The translations under genes were made by a program, and so were the position numbers. 64,000 bases of DNA from Massariosphaeria phaeospora (taxonomy: Eukaryota; Ascomycota; Dothideomycetes; Pleosporales): NCBI GenBank assembly GCA_011032825.1, contig JAADJZ010000005.1, positions 439,001-503,000 of the forward strand, written 5' to 3'. Within the stretch, counting starts at the first letter, position 1; the number at the start of each line of letters is the position of its first letter. A model generated the notes under the pieces. That model saw only the letters and a program-made list of their open reading frames with translations, was not told where the DNA came from and searched no databases. This document shows, piece after piece, positions 11,480 through 22,785 of the stretch.

Positions 11480-11910
11480 TTTTAGCGTTTTTTTACAATA
11501 CTACAAGAAAGCTACTTGTAGCTTATAAAAAGTGCTAAGCACATGCTGCAAAAAGCTATACTACTTAATGCACAAAATTGTAAACTTTGAAAGCAACTTA
11601 AAATAATAACTAAGCGCAAATTGCGTAAAAGAAAGCGCTTTTAAACTAGTAGCACTAGTTATCGAGTATAGTAAAAAAGCGTTGCAAGTTAGTTTAGCAA
11701 CGTTTTTAATAGTGCAGCTTACAAAAAAGTCTTGTAGTAGTAGTAGTAGCTAACGCTACGATAACTATAGAAAAACTAGCTACAACGTAAAAAGCTACAC
11801 AAAAGCTGCAAACAAGTTGTTAAAGTTAAAAGCAAGTACGTAGTTTATTATATTAAATACTACAAAAAAGTAGATAAAAGTAAAGAAAGTTAAAAGTACT
11901 AGCAAAGTTA
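11480..11910 (+). pseudogene. Possible second Pogo-type transposase tail, heavily mutated
   Basis: The plus frame gives a long helical, Lys/Leu/Ser-rich stretch with a few stops (C-C-K-K-L-Y-Y-L-M-H-K-I, later a polyserine run from TAG/AGT triplets at 11734) and it ends just before a repeat terminus at 11911. The arrangement resembles the basic C-terminal tail of Pogo-type transposases, as at 1442-1925, but there is no diagnostic motif. Weak call. Confidence 0.35.
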
Positions 11911-12240
11911 GAGTAGTAAATGAGTATAGGTTGAGTTAAAGTTGAGTTAGCTTACGTAAAACTCTAGTGCTAACTTAATCTATACCTACGCTAAAACGTT
12001 TTAGCGTAGATATAAGTTGAGTTAGCACAAACCTCTACAATTCTATATTTTAATATATTTTCTTTTTATAATTATAACAGCTAGTTATAACAGGTTTATT
12101 AACCTAAAGGTAGTACCTATAACCTAACTTTAACCTACGCTTTGATTACTCTAACTCAACTTTAACTCTAGGTCTGTGCGACTCTAACCCAACCTATACC
12201 CAACGATAGGTACTCTCTACCTATTCGCTAGCGTAAGCAA
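11911..12240. repeat. Unoccupied copy of the host repeat (empty site of the Gypsy insertion)
   Basis: Left part matches 1925-2044 and right part matches 9217-9430, joined without the Gypsy element. The junction reads GTTAGCACAAACCTC; CACAA (12026-12030) is the position that became CATAG and CATAA around the inserted element. This copy retains more C and G than the interrupted one. Confidence 0.85.
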
Positions 12241-12244
12241 AGTA

Positions 12245-12420
12245 GTTAGTGTTCGTAGTAGTAGAGTACGCAGCTGTACTTTAAAACAACTAAGAACTAT
12301 CTACGCGTTAATAGAAACTAGCTTTGAAGCCTTAAAAGCTTTCTTGCAGTTCTTTATTGAAATAGATAAAGTAAGGAAAGTAGACGACTAACGAACTTGT
12401 GCCTACGCAGACGCAAACGC
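12245..12420 (-). pseudogene. Second Fot1/Pogo transposase C-terminal fragment, inverted
   Basis: On the minus strand, N-C-K-K-A-F-K-A-S-K-L-V-S-I-N-A and V-Q-L-R-T-L-L-L repeat the order seen at 1560-1670 (N-C-K-K-A-F-E-A-L-K-L-V-S-I-N-A and V-R-L-R-T-L-L-L). It is followed at once by the repeat terminus at 12240, so the transposase tail has been truncated. Confidence 0.6.
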
Positions 12421-12471
12421 AATCGCAAACGGAAACGCAACGGCCTACTAACGGGATATTATTTCCTGTTA

Positions 12472-12501
12472 ACCTACCTACCTACCTACCTACCTACCTA
12501 C
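12472..12501. repeat. CCTA microsatellite at the island boundary
   Basis: About seven tandem CCTA units. It marks the place where composition changes abruptly from AT-rich RIP DNA to balanced sequence. A related ATGGATAG-rich stretch follows at 12594-12640. Confidence 0.9.
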
Positions 12502-12509
12502 TCTCTCTA

Positions 12510-15500
12510 GTAAGTAGTGCAGTGTAGCTACTTAGCACTTATACTCACTCTTTCTTCTATGTTAGTTTCGCGGTTCGGTTCGGTTCGGCTGTACATGGAT
12601 GGACAGGCAGATAGATGGATAGATGGATGGATAGATAGAAAGAAGGTCGCACAAGAAACCACATCTAAAGTGGAGGGAACTGAACTGAACTGTCTTGAAC
12701 CTCTCAGTAACGCTCAATGCACTTACGCAATACAAAGCCCGAGCACGAAGCCTAGAGCCTAGAGCTCAACATACACTCGTCCGTACCTTGACGTCGGCAG
12801 CACGATAATCCGCATATATACAAGCAAGCAAGCTAAGCAATCCACGTGGGCTGCGCTGCGCTGAGGTGAGCTGCGCGTAAGAAAGGCCCGCCACAAACAG
12901 GACGCCGCAAACGCACAGGGATCCGGAGATATACGGGGGCCAGGCGTTGAGGGCAGCTACGAAACGCCTGCCTTGCAGTGGCTGGCATGATATGATCGTA
13001 TAGAGAAAGCCAAGCCAACTGGTTGACCGACCTACCTGAGAAGTTTTCATGCAAGTTAGACCAAAAACGCCGTGGTACTAGCTGGGTGATGCTATTGGCT
13101 TTGGGTATTCGGGCGCTGTAGCTCGCTACGCGACGCTCAATTATCTTTCAGCCGTCTGGCAACAACCTTCGTTGTTTTCTCGTCCTCATATTGACAAGTC
13201 GTCTGATGTCTCGAGGCTACTGCTGATATCGTGCTGCTCCGATACTTGGCATGCTTAGGCGATGCTGATGCCGGGGGCCTGAGACTGATCGGACGTGGTG
13301 GGTCGGGGGTCCGCAGCTTGGTTTTTGCTTAACTCTTTCATGGCAGGCATAACAAGGCCGTCTCCATAGCTGCTAGTGTAGCTAGCAGAGCCTGTATGAG
13401 CCAGTCGCCGCTGCTATAACGCTCAGGTCGACCCCCGCCACACCTCGCAAAGAGGTGGACTCAGCCGTGCTCGAGACGGCCGGCGGTTTAGCCCACACCG
13501 ACGGCGACGGCGCCGGTGTGATATCGAAAACGCCCACGTTTGTTTGACGCCCGATAACGCCTTATCATGGGAGCGCGGTAGAGACAAAGAGTGCTCTCCA
13601 CCGGGGGCGGAGCAGACATGCGTACGTGCCCATGTGCAGGTCTCCACGCATGAGGTCAAACAGCGCGAGGGCGAAACGACAACAACCCATGCCCGTAGGA
13701 TCCAGAGCCGCCCATCGCGCAAGGCATATCTGCATCAGAGCCGCACATAATCAGCCGGTGATGGCTGAGACAATGCATATAGCACCCCTGGTATTGCGAC
13801 CGCATTGGGCAACTATCAACGACCGACGTGGTGTTGATTGCGCTTTGCGAATAGCGCAGTCCAGGCGCGATTGACCGGTGAGCGTCTCGACGCTGGCAGT
13901 TGGTGCTGGATGTATGGCCGTCGTTGTCGCCGAGGGCGGAGCCGCCTTGTTGTTATCGAAAAACGCCTAGAAAGAAGGCAAACACGACGCTGAGAGAAGT
14001 TAGTCCATTGGATATATGCACACCGCTCTTCGTCCTCCTCCTTAGAATTTGCATGTGTGTAACGTATAATTTTGGATGATTGTTTGTGATGTACCCAAAC
14101 CGGCAAGGAACCGCGGGGTGCTCCGCCGGCTCGACCTCGAGTTGTATTCATTGGTTTTGAAATGACAATCGCTCTCTATCTCCAAGTGGTTGTCGCAGGG
14201 CGAGAAGGGTTGACTGTTCGACCGGTGTCCGTTACTGGGTATACTGATTGGATGTTAGCGACAGCCTCGGGATAACGGCCTCGATGTGCCAATGCTGTTT
14301 CTTGCAAGAGCGTAGAAGGGTTGCGGCGCAGACTACCTGCCGGCCCGTTATCAGACAGTCTCGGTCTCTACCGCAGTCGTCCCGGAAACCGATACCGGTT
14401 GCCAACGGCATCGGTCCAAGAGCTGGAATGTCTAGATTATATTGAAATAATCCCATCTTTTTAAATGACGCATGAGGCTCTGGTATAAGCAGCAGTCTCG
14501 AAAGCTACATGATGATATGTGCCAAGGAGGCGAGACCATGCATGGGATGAGATGACCAATGGGACTGAACCCGGAACAGACAGAGGAAATATATGTGCAG
14601 AAATGGGCCCAACAACTCTGCAGAAAGGTCACGCTTCCTAACGGAAGAGAGCTGTACTCCGACACTTGCGTTTAGAAAGGAGTTGTGATGCTACCTCCGT
14701 TTCGGTTCGATAAGGGAAGCGGGCGTGGTCCGCGGGCCGCCACCGTAACTCTAACCGCCGAGTCTAAACACTGAAGGCGCTTGCCCAAACTGCCAAGTAA
14801 ATGTGTTCTTCGCTCCCAATGTCTTTAATCAGCTTTGATATGGTCCAGTGCAAACCCGTCTGTTGTCAAACGGTCTACAGAAATCATATTGCCTAGGATC
14901 CGGCCCGAGTTTGGTTTCGGGACGAAGCGAAAGGGCCGAACATGCAGCTGGAATGCTCCGCCGAGCGCCCGTGCCGCTCAAAAACACCTAGCCGTTGCCC
15001 CCGTTTGATCTCGCAATTCCTCGGGACTGTCGTTTCTTTCCTACGTGCCGTAGTACTACTGGATCCTTCACGAGGAGGACGTGAACGGCTGCTATTGGAG
15101 ATCCTTGAGTACTCCTAGCCCTCACATTGATCGACCTTGTTTGAATAAGGCATCGTGTAGGGGGTCCGGGGGTCCAGGTGTCCCGCTGGGATGGAAGGGC
15201 AAGGGCGTAGCGTGTAGGTGAGTTGACTCACTTCCGAGCGTTACCTGGTAGGCTTGACGAATCGCCCAAGTTCGTGTTCGTCAGGAGGCTCCACTTGCGC
15301 AGTTGGGCCCTAATACAACCTACCCGGCTCTTGTAGATCGAAAGGCGTATTTGCGAAACGCCTGCTGATCAACCCACCTCCTCATAATCCGGCGGAGAGC
15401 GTTTTCAAAGCATAGACTCGAAGGACGCCTTATCGTCTGTCGAACGACGACACAACGTGTAGAGAAGGAGAGGGCTGTGGAGAGTAGTGAGTCCAGTATC

Positions 15501-16383
15501 GAGGCGCGTTTAGGGTCTACCGTAATGGCGGATTGGCTTGTTGATCCTTGGCTGTACGTGTGCTTGCGTGGCGGCTCCAAATAGCAGTATCAAGGGCCAT
15601 AAGTCGCGACCCCAGTGCGGCTCCCACGCTCCGGTCCCGCAGGCGTGCGGGTGGAGCGACGTGGCTGCGCAAAATTCCGCCTGCATCCCACTCATCGTTT
15701 GCTGTCCTAGCCTATGGGGTGCTCGGTCAGGCAACATAGAGACACCCACTCGTCACATAGGGTCTCGCCCTCCAGCAACCAGAGTCGGACCGGAGACACA
15801 GCCGTCGAGGCCTCAATTGGTCAGGCTGGGGCGTCGTACGGTATCCTGCCAGGGCGCGACCCACATCGCTCAACGTGGTCCGCGTGGGCTGGCCGATGAA
15901 GCCCTATCAAGGTATGGTTGCTCCTCCTGCACTACCAGGTCAGCATATGACAGATAGCCTGTTCCCTATTTTGACATCTACAGCTAAAGCTGAGTACTTC
16001 TTTCTGCAAGTTCTGAAAGTTTTTGTAAGTAGCTCGAGGTCCTTAACGTCCTAGGCAAGGGCTTGTCGTCCGCCTTCTGATGTAGCTGCCTAACATGATC
16101 ATAGGCCGATCCCTTGCTAGCTTTCACCGCTTTACTCGATCAGTACTCCCGTCCTTGGACAGACCTTCGGCTTGTGTCTCCAGTGTTGTGTCGTCGGTCC
16201 CTATCGGCCTGCGTCCAGGACAAACGCCCAATTACAAAGCCGCAGGTCCCAGAATCCAAGTCCAAAATCCGAACGCACATCACCTCGAACTTATCGCACA
16301 GCTTGAACACAGTCGGCTAGCATTTCGTGGTACGCCTCCAGCATAAACGGAAGGACTTTGAGGAAGACTTGCGTGTATCAGCG
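12510..16383. other. About 3.9 kb of normal composition without a supported gene
   Basis: GC content is ordinary. Open stretches of 60-139 codons occur on both strands, but they overlap each other, mostly lack an ATG start or have Arg/Ser/Pro-rich shadow composition, and show no domain. I see no splice chain joining them. The interval may contain decayed genes or a long upstream region of the zinc-finger gene at 16384. Confidence 0.5.
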
Positions 16384-17364
16384 ATGGAACGCGACTATGG
16401 TTCCGGCGAGAGCGGTCAGGTATATCGCGAACAGCAGAGACAACAGCGAGTAGGGGACGGTGACGAAGATGAATCTCCTTACACAGCGAATGTTCTGGAG
16501 AGCGAATACAGTGGACCGTGGAGTTACAGCGGGTATCCCCACCAGGCTTTAGCGATGCCTACCACGCAGGCTGCCCTTCCCGCACAACATCTGGAGCTTC
16601 CCGATACCACGCAGCAGAGTGTATACGGTCAGAGTGCGACGTACAGGCAGCCAGAGCCTAGTCCGGTGGTGCACTCTGACTACTATGGGCATAATGGTAA
16701 CGTTATCCACGTACCTATGCAGATAGCGCAGGAACCTTGGCTGTAAGTGTGAGAGAGCGCTGGGGTGCTGCCAGAGCGGGCCTAACAGTTAACTGTGACT
16801 CAGACCACATGATCCGTACGGGGCGCTGTCCAACAACATGAACTATAATGGCGCTGAGGTTGGGCAAGAAGATGGCCGTCCAGAACCTCAAACCTTCTAC
16901 GCTACCCAAAGGTGAGGACTACGCTTTGGTTTGCCAGGCCGGTCGTAGTTAACCATAACCGTAGGGAACCGATGCAGAATGGACGAGAGACTGTTCCAGC
17001 GACGCAGGCACCGGCCAATCTGACAGCTGAAGCCCCACGGATTGGCCATCATCCGCCATCGACAGCATCACAGACCGCTGTGCCAGAGTATTCGGTAGCG
17101 TGTCCCTACGGTTGTGGAACGGTCCTGACGGGAGTCCACGCTGTCGGGAACCTTACCCGGCATCTCAAGTCCCAGACATGTGAGAAGTCTGGTAGGGGAA
17201 ACGTCAAATATCCCTGTCCGTTGCCAGATTGCGGAAAACAGTACTCGCGATCAGACGGATTGAAGGTACACCTGCGTAGGCGACATGGTGCTCCGCCTGC
17301 ACCGCCGAAGAATAGCCTGTACTCGAATGACGATGATGACTCCAACGCTGGCGTCGGGTTCTGA
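16384..17364 (+). CDS. Two-finger C2H2 zinc-finger protein
   Basis: Predicted exons 16384-16742, 16804-16911 and 16965-17364 give 288 residues; the introns are 61 and 53 bp with GTAAGT and GTGAGG donors. The open frame reaches back to a GTG at 16327, but the first ATG is 16384. The N-terminal two thirds is Gln/Tyr/Pro-rich and probably disordered. The C-terminal part has two zinc fingers: a first with C-P-Y-G-C-G, a distant H and a terminal C, and a second, classic C-x4-C-x12-H-x4-H finger (CPLPDCGKQYSRS). The family suggests a nuclear DNA-binding regulator, but two fingers do not allow a target to be named. The tail KNSLYSNDDDDSN is followed by TGA. The same tail is repeated out past the stop (see the 90-bp repeat). 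Confidence 0.72.
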
Positions 17365-17490
17365 CGAAGGACCCATAATCGGAGGTCCTGCCCGCGGAAG
17401 AATAGCCCGTACTCTAACGACAATGACGACTCCAACGCTGGCGTCGGGTTCTGACCGAGAACCCAGCATCGAAGGTTCTGCCCGCCGTCC
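17311..17490 (+). repeat. 90-bp tandem duplication of the zinc-finger gene's tail
   Basis: AATAGCCTGTACTC at 17311 and AATAGCCCGTACTC at 17401 start two 90-bp units that both encode, in the zinc-finger frame, K-N-S-x-Y-S-N-D and D-D-S-N-A-G-V-G-F followed by TGA. The first copy is the end of the gene; the second lies past its stop. A third, more diverged piece may begin near 17557. Confidence 0.85.
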
Positions 17491-19105
17491 AGCGGAATGG
17501 TACAGAAAACGCCCCGTATGTTCCTCCTGTTATATCCTTACCATGGAACTCCCTCGTCGAAGAATGTATAAATCCATAGCCCGCACTCCCACATTAGCTT
17601 CCATGGCGGCATACATCGGCAGCCGTCAGCAGCTCGTAGGCATCCGGGCGAGTCATGTTTCGATTCGGGCCGTCTTCAGTCTCCCGCGCCGCCCCTCAAG
17701 GTAGTGCATGCAGAAAGAAGACGTATGTTGGCGAGCTCCGGGACAGCTCGAGCGAGGCAGGCACTGCAGGACGATGGGGAGAAGGTGTAAGTTAAGAACA
17801 GAGCAAATGTGAGGTTGAGAAAGAGTGGGCCACGATGGACCCGCCCGTTGCGCCTTCCCAGGTCAAGCCTAGCCTCCACCACCCCTGACACGTTGCCCAG
17901 GTGTTCCCCAGACCCGTTTATCACCGCTGGATATGACGCTGTCCGATCACGCGTGGACGCGTTCTTTACACCCGTCCGATTGGAGCTTATGCGGGCGGAT
18001 ATGGTGGTCACTTTCAGTCGCCTCCCGGCTACGAGGAGTGCATGGCCTGTCTGATTTGATCTGGAATCAAATCAGAGAGTATCAGCGACGATGCGTTTCG
18101 CCCGCCAAGACGAACGAGGCTGCTATCGCCCTACTAAGTACATTTGCATCAGTACCATCTGTGAGGAACGTCGTCTTTAGAAGACATAGCTAGACATCAT
18201 ATATACAAGCAACCAAGCACTCTATCAACCTTAGCGATCCTCTTCCCACCTACCCAACCATCCCATACAAAACACAACAAACCAGTCACCCCATACCCAC
18301 CCACCCACTCTCCCTCCTCCCAACTCCTTCGCACCCACCACATTGCCCTAAACCGTATATTCAATACCAAATGGTATGGCTAACTATACCTCTCCAGCTC
18401 TATCATATCATTCCCACTGGCCTACTCTCGACTCGACCCAGATCAGATTCACTTACACCGCCGCCCAGCCTCTTCTTTCCTCCACCTAAGGCCTTTCGCC
18501 CCCTTAACCAAATCACTCGCATGTGTGTAGTACCAGCGCAGAGCCGACGCAGTGCAGTTCACCGATCCATGCAGCTCCCGTTTCTGCCCCGCCAATAAGC
18601 AGCGCGCTACGCCGCCGCCACACTCTCCCCATCGGAATTCCAAACAGCGCTATCGTCTCCTCGCCATGTCACTTTTGCCAACAGTTCTGCTGCACTGACG
18701 ACAGTAACTTACAAAGCCTTCGGGAAAAATCATGATGAACAAGCCCATACATCTAGATCTAAGTATCTAGGCCTCCAAAATCTCATCTTTCCATGCCGCG
18801 TACATGCGTACATGCCCCCCAGTCACATTTGCTCAAATGCCACCCGCCCAAACATGCCATGCCAGAAAGAGGTATCCCGCGCGCCGAAGTCTCGGTATCC
18901 CGTTTAGACATTAAGCCTCCGAACTCCCGAAACGTGGGTGAAATATGAAATGTGAAATCAAGTACGATAAGGAAAAGGCTTTCGTGTAGATGTAAAATAC
19001 TGCGCACGCAAGCATAGATGCCCACTGTGAATTCATGCCTGCCAGAGAAGACGCCCCCTCCCCCATAAAACGCCCTGTCGACCCATCGTTAGTTCGATAA
19101 AAACA
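17491..19105. other. Decayed downstream region, no supported gene
   Basis: About 1.6 kb. Between 17590 and 18050 short open pieces such as G-G-I-H-R-Q-P-S and A-Y-A-G-G-Y-G-G-H-F in different frames look protein-like, as if a longer C-terminus of the zinc-finger gene had decayed, but I cannot join them. From 18200 to 18500 the DNA is CA/CT-rich. From 18700 to 19105 it is probably the 3' flank of the minus-strand gene that follows. Confidence 0.45.
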
Positions 19106-21097
19106 TCAAATACTCGTTACACGTGCGCCAGCCAGCGTGGCGCGCTGCGGCCGCAGATTGATGACCGACTCCAGCTCTTTCAGCATGGTGTTGCTCGCTT
19201 CTCGTTGTTCGCGTAAAGAAGCTTGCCGTGTGCGATCCTCTTGGATCTTGTGCATTCGTTCTTCCCTGGACATGGTGCCCCGGGTCTTAGGAATGGCGAT
19301 GGCCTCGAAAATCTCATCGTCCGAATTACTTCCTTCGACGCTTGATGGCGCAGATTGCTGGGGGGAGAGCAGATCGCCGTTGAGAGCACGGAGGGCGTCA
19401 GAAGGGCTGCCCTCGTCCACCGCAGTCAGACCACCGAGGCTCGGCACGGGCGATCTTAGCCCGTTGGAGGTTAGTGACATCCGGCGCTCATGTCTACCGA
19501 TATTCAGAGCAAGAGCATTCTTTCCCGCCTCCCAAGCGTGGACGAGACTCCTTAAATCCGCTCCGATCGATTCGTATTGGGTCATGAGGTGGGAGCCCAG
19601 CTCAGTGACATCTTCTGAAGAGTCTTCCAGACTCTTGTTGGTTTCCTCGCGAAGAATCTGCATCTTCGCTTGCAAGCCACGGATACCCTGAGATAGTCCG
19701 CCTAGTTTTCGGACAGAAGTACGTAGGCGTTCTCGACCAGGCGTTGGATGAACCTTCATTGGGGACGGCAGAGCAAACTGCTCGTCTTCGCTAAATATCT
19801 TGTTGATCCCCTCAGTACAGTCCCCCGTGGAGGTTGCTATGCTTAGCATCGAATCCACTGTCGCACTCCAGCGGGCGAAGTCGGGCTTGCCGCCGTCGGC
19901 TTCGAGTGCAAGGAGCGAGCACAGATACACCCGTCGTAACGTTGATAAACGATATTGTAGAATTCGAAGAACTTTGAGCCCCTCCACATCCTCAAACTCT
20001 GACGACGAGTAGCCCTGAGCGGCTTCCTGCAAGTCTGGGTTGCTGATGTCGTATACGTCAAGGTACTTTTCCAAATCGTCTTCGGCAATAAGTTGTTTTA
20101 GCAATCCGCATTGTTCGGCGAGCATGGGTATGGTTGCGGCAAAGGCGGTACGGAGAGTGCGACGTAAGCGGAGGCATCGACGGGCCTGTCCTTTCTCTTC
20201 CATCCGTGAGATGGGGGGCAGAGGACTACTCCTGGAGAACTTTTAGTGGCTACTCTAGCGTAGATGCAGATCTGACTTACAGACGGTAGCCTCGAGACAC
20301 TAGCTCGACCTCCTGTATCAACGCGAGCGCGGATGACGTCGAAGTTTCGAAGGCTTGCAGATTGGTGACCAGTGCTGCAGCGCCCTCCACTGCTTTCTGC
20401 CGGAGACTCTGCAGCCATTGTCGCCGCATGTATGTGTAGAAGGCCGTAGCTACCGCAGCGAACAAGGTAACCCCCACGAGGAACCTCCCATTGCTGTAGC
20501 TGGATGAGCGGCCGCGCGACCAATGCACTAACCAGACCAACACGAAGGCGGTGGATGCTGTAAGAACAGCACCGGTGAGATTCGTCGTGGCGACCTTGAA
20601 CTCCTGTGGGCCAGCCGCTCCCTCGAAGGCGAAATTGGGGAGGGCAGCGGTCCGCAGGCTCCCCTGCTCATTGAGGAGCTGGGAGGCGACGACGAGATAG
20701 CGGAAGTGCTCCAGGAACCGCTCATTGTCGGCTCGCCCTAGGCGCGAGTTCACCGCTCTCTATGGCTTCTGCATCAGCAAACATGTGCGACCAGCGCGAG
20801 CGAGGGGGGAGCTGTACCGAGTAGGCGTTGTGAATGCGCGTAATAGAGCCATGGCGGGCGGAGGGTATCTGGAGCGGCCGTGGCAGGCGGTCCCGTATCC
20901 TCGATTGCAGCGTCGAGGGGCCTCGGGGTGCGAAGCTCACCGCGTGCGACGACGTGACGGGAGACGGGGGAGTAGAGGCACCGCGGCCCTGGCCTGGCGG
21001 ATGTCAGCGCGGGATGATGCATAATCAGAGCGCGGCGACGCATACCTTCCAGAAACTGCGCCAGCGGCGAGTCTTCTAAGATGATGTTCTCCATCAA
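19106..21097 (-). pseudogene. Vezatin/Inp2-like myosin-binding membrane protein with one apparent frameshift
   Basis: Exons (minus): 21097-21046, 20993-20281 and 20231-19106, with introns of 52 and 49 bp. Start M-M-E-N-I-I-L-E-D-S-P-L-A is typical for the fungal family. The product, about 629 residues, has two membrane segments around residues 155-176 (AVLTASTAFVLVWLV) and 185-207 (FLVGVTLFAAVATAFYTYM), then long helical regions. I recognise it as the fungal Vezatin/myosin-binding domain family (Inp2 in yeast links peroxisomes to myosin). Between 20759 and 20722 the frame must move by one base: upstream it reads F-A-D-A-E-A-I-E-S-G and hits TGA, downstream it reads D-N-E-R-F-L-E-H-F-R-Y. Summed exon length is one base over a multiple of three, so a single indel explains it. 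This may be a true null allele or a sequencing error in the CCTAGGGCG stretch; the rest of the coding sequence is undamaged. Confidence 0.75.
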
Positions 21098-22785
21098 TCT
21101 ACCTCATCGTGCGGCCCTGCTGGTGGCTCTGTCGGGGGTGAGCAGGCGGGACCCGGCTGCGCGCTAGAGCCACGGGGCGACGGGAAGGCGGATTGCAGGC
21201 GGGGGGAAGCTGCGGAGCGGTGCGGAGCGGTGGCAATGCGGTGAGCGACTCTACACTCGGGTGGTGTGTCGTGTGTCGTGAGTGCTGTGCGAGCGAGGCT
21301 CTCGAGATGTGTTGCGAAAGGAGCCGGCGATGGCAAGGCTGGCATTGGCACTGGCACTGGCACGGCAGCAATGCGCCAGCGTTCGAACAGGCCCCGGCCG
21401 GCGCGTGCGACAAGCCACTGCGGAGATGAACCGGATCGTGCAATCGTGCAGTGGCTCATTGGCTCCCCAGCGCTTGGCGGTGAGTGCCTGGGTACCTGAC
21501 TCACGTCTACCGTCTACCGCCGACGTCACGGCGTAAATCCGCACTGACAGATAACTTACAGACCACCACCACGACTGCATCTGCAGCCGCAGAACCATAT
21601 CGACACCCTGACTAATTCCCGCACGCCATCGGGTTCTCGCTATCCTCGCCGTCCGATCTGCTCTCGCTCTTGCAGTTTCGGGGTGCTCGGCAGCCTGCAC
21701 CCTGATTACTGTCTGCTCAGCCCTATCCTACTTGCGACAGCGGCATATCCGGCGCCCAGTATTCCATAGCGAGCGTGAACTGGAGTTTCCCTAGCAAGAG
21801 ACATCTTCGAGAAGCTATGTACCGTAAACTTGACGACCAATCCGACCTGAAGTTTGTAGGGCGGGAGAGTGACCGATATGCTCCCGCAGTGTGTATTCAG
21901 GTGGCATGTACATCTTCTGATTAGCTCGGGCATCTTCTCCCTGACTTCTTGACCGATTTACGATATTTGACAGCATCTACGTGTCCTTGTGGTGGAACAG
22001 TGCTAACAGACGTCGTTAGTGTAAGTGGGACAGGCAACCCAAGCAAGGCCATGCACGGTCGGGTAGACTACGAGTCCAGAATGAACGAAACCGTGTGAGA
22101 ACATCTCGGCCTGTTGTTCATGCCGAGAGACGGTCAACTCTACAATGTGCCTCTGACTGGAGCGGTGTTGCCGCGCATCCGTAATCAGATTCGACATGGT
22201 ACATGACGACGAGCCTACCACATGTCATCGACTACCATCGCTCGGAACAGTCTTCCTAATCCGCCATCTCGATTGCCACATGAGCGGTAGCGGGTACTTG
22301 CAGAAGCCCACGATGCTAACCAGATCCTGTCTCGTATCGTCCCTGGGGCTTCCCCTGGTCATCCGCATCTTCCCACGATGGTGGCAAGTATCGTACCCAG
22401 ACCAGCTAGCTGCATATCCCGAATCGCTTTCTATCAAGCCTCAAGGCTGCCTAAAGACCGCATGTCATGTGCTAGGGTACTGTCGGCCGCCACGCACCCA
22501 TCCCCTTACTCTCTCCACTGTTTTTCATTTCTGATCACGTCTGTATCTGCAGGCCAATTAAGCTTCCGTTATCCTACTACTCTGGTAATTCGGGATTGGA
22601 CGCCGTGTCTTTCAGCCGCTCTCGCTTTTTTTGCTTTCGACACCGACTCTGTCTTTAGGTGCTATATTAAGTCTTTCTATCGCATGAGGTTAAAATGGTT
22701 TGTGCTTATACAAGACATCTATCTTTTGGCTTGATCATCTTGCTTCTTTGTAATCTTTCTCTACTATCAACCGCCACCGATACCG
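21098..22785. other. Intergenic, no supported gene
   Basis: About 1.7 kb between two divergently transcribed genes, so it should hold both promoters. It contains a short GGCACT tandem run near 21343 (GGCATTGGCACTGGCACTGG) and GTGCGGAGCG repeats near 21220. Open stretches up to 149 codons near 21251-21700 overlap on both strands and have no domain. Pyrimidine-rich sequence before 22786 is typical of fungal transcription starts. Confidence 0.5.

Noticed and set aside
15538..15957. 139-codon open stretch on the plus strand
   Set aside because: Starts at TTG, overlaps other open stretches on both strands, and shows no domain or splice chain.
19137..19691. 184-codon open frame on the plus strand
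   Set aside because: It is the antisense shadow of the Vezatin-like coding exon.
20774..21097. 107-codon unspliced reading of the first Vezatin exon
   Set aside because: Only the first 17 codons are family-like; a GTATGC donor and CGCCAG acceptor join them to the following exon.
21094..21700. Overlapping open stretches of 136-149 codons upstream of the Vezatin-like gene
   Set aside because: Pro/Arg/Ser-rich, in several frames at once, no domain, and located in the expected promoter.
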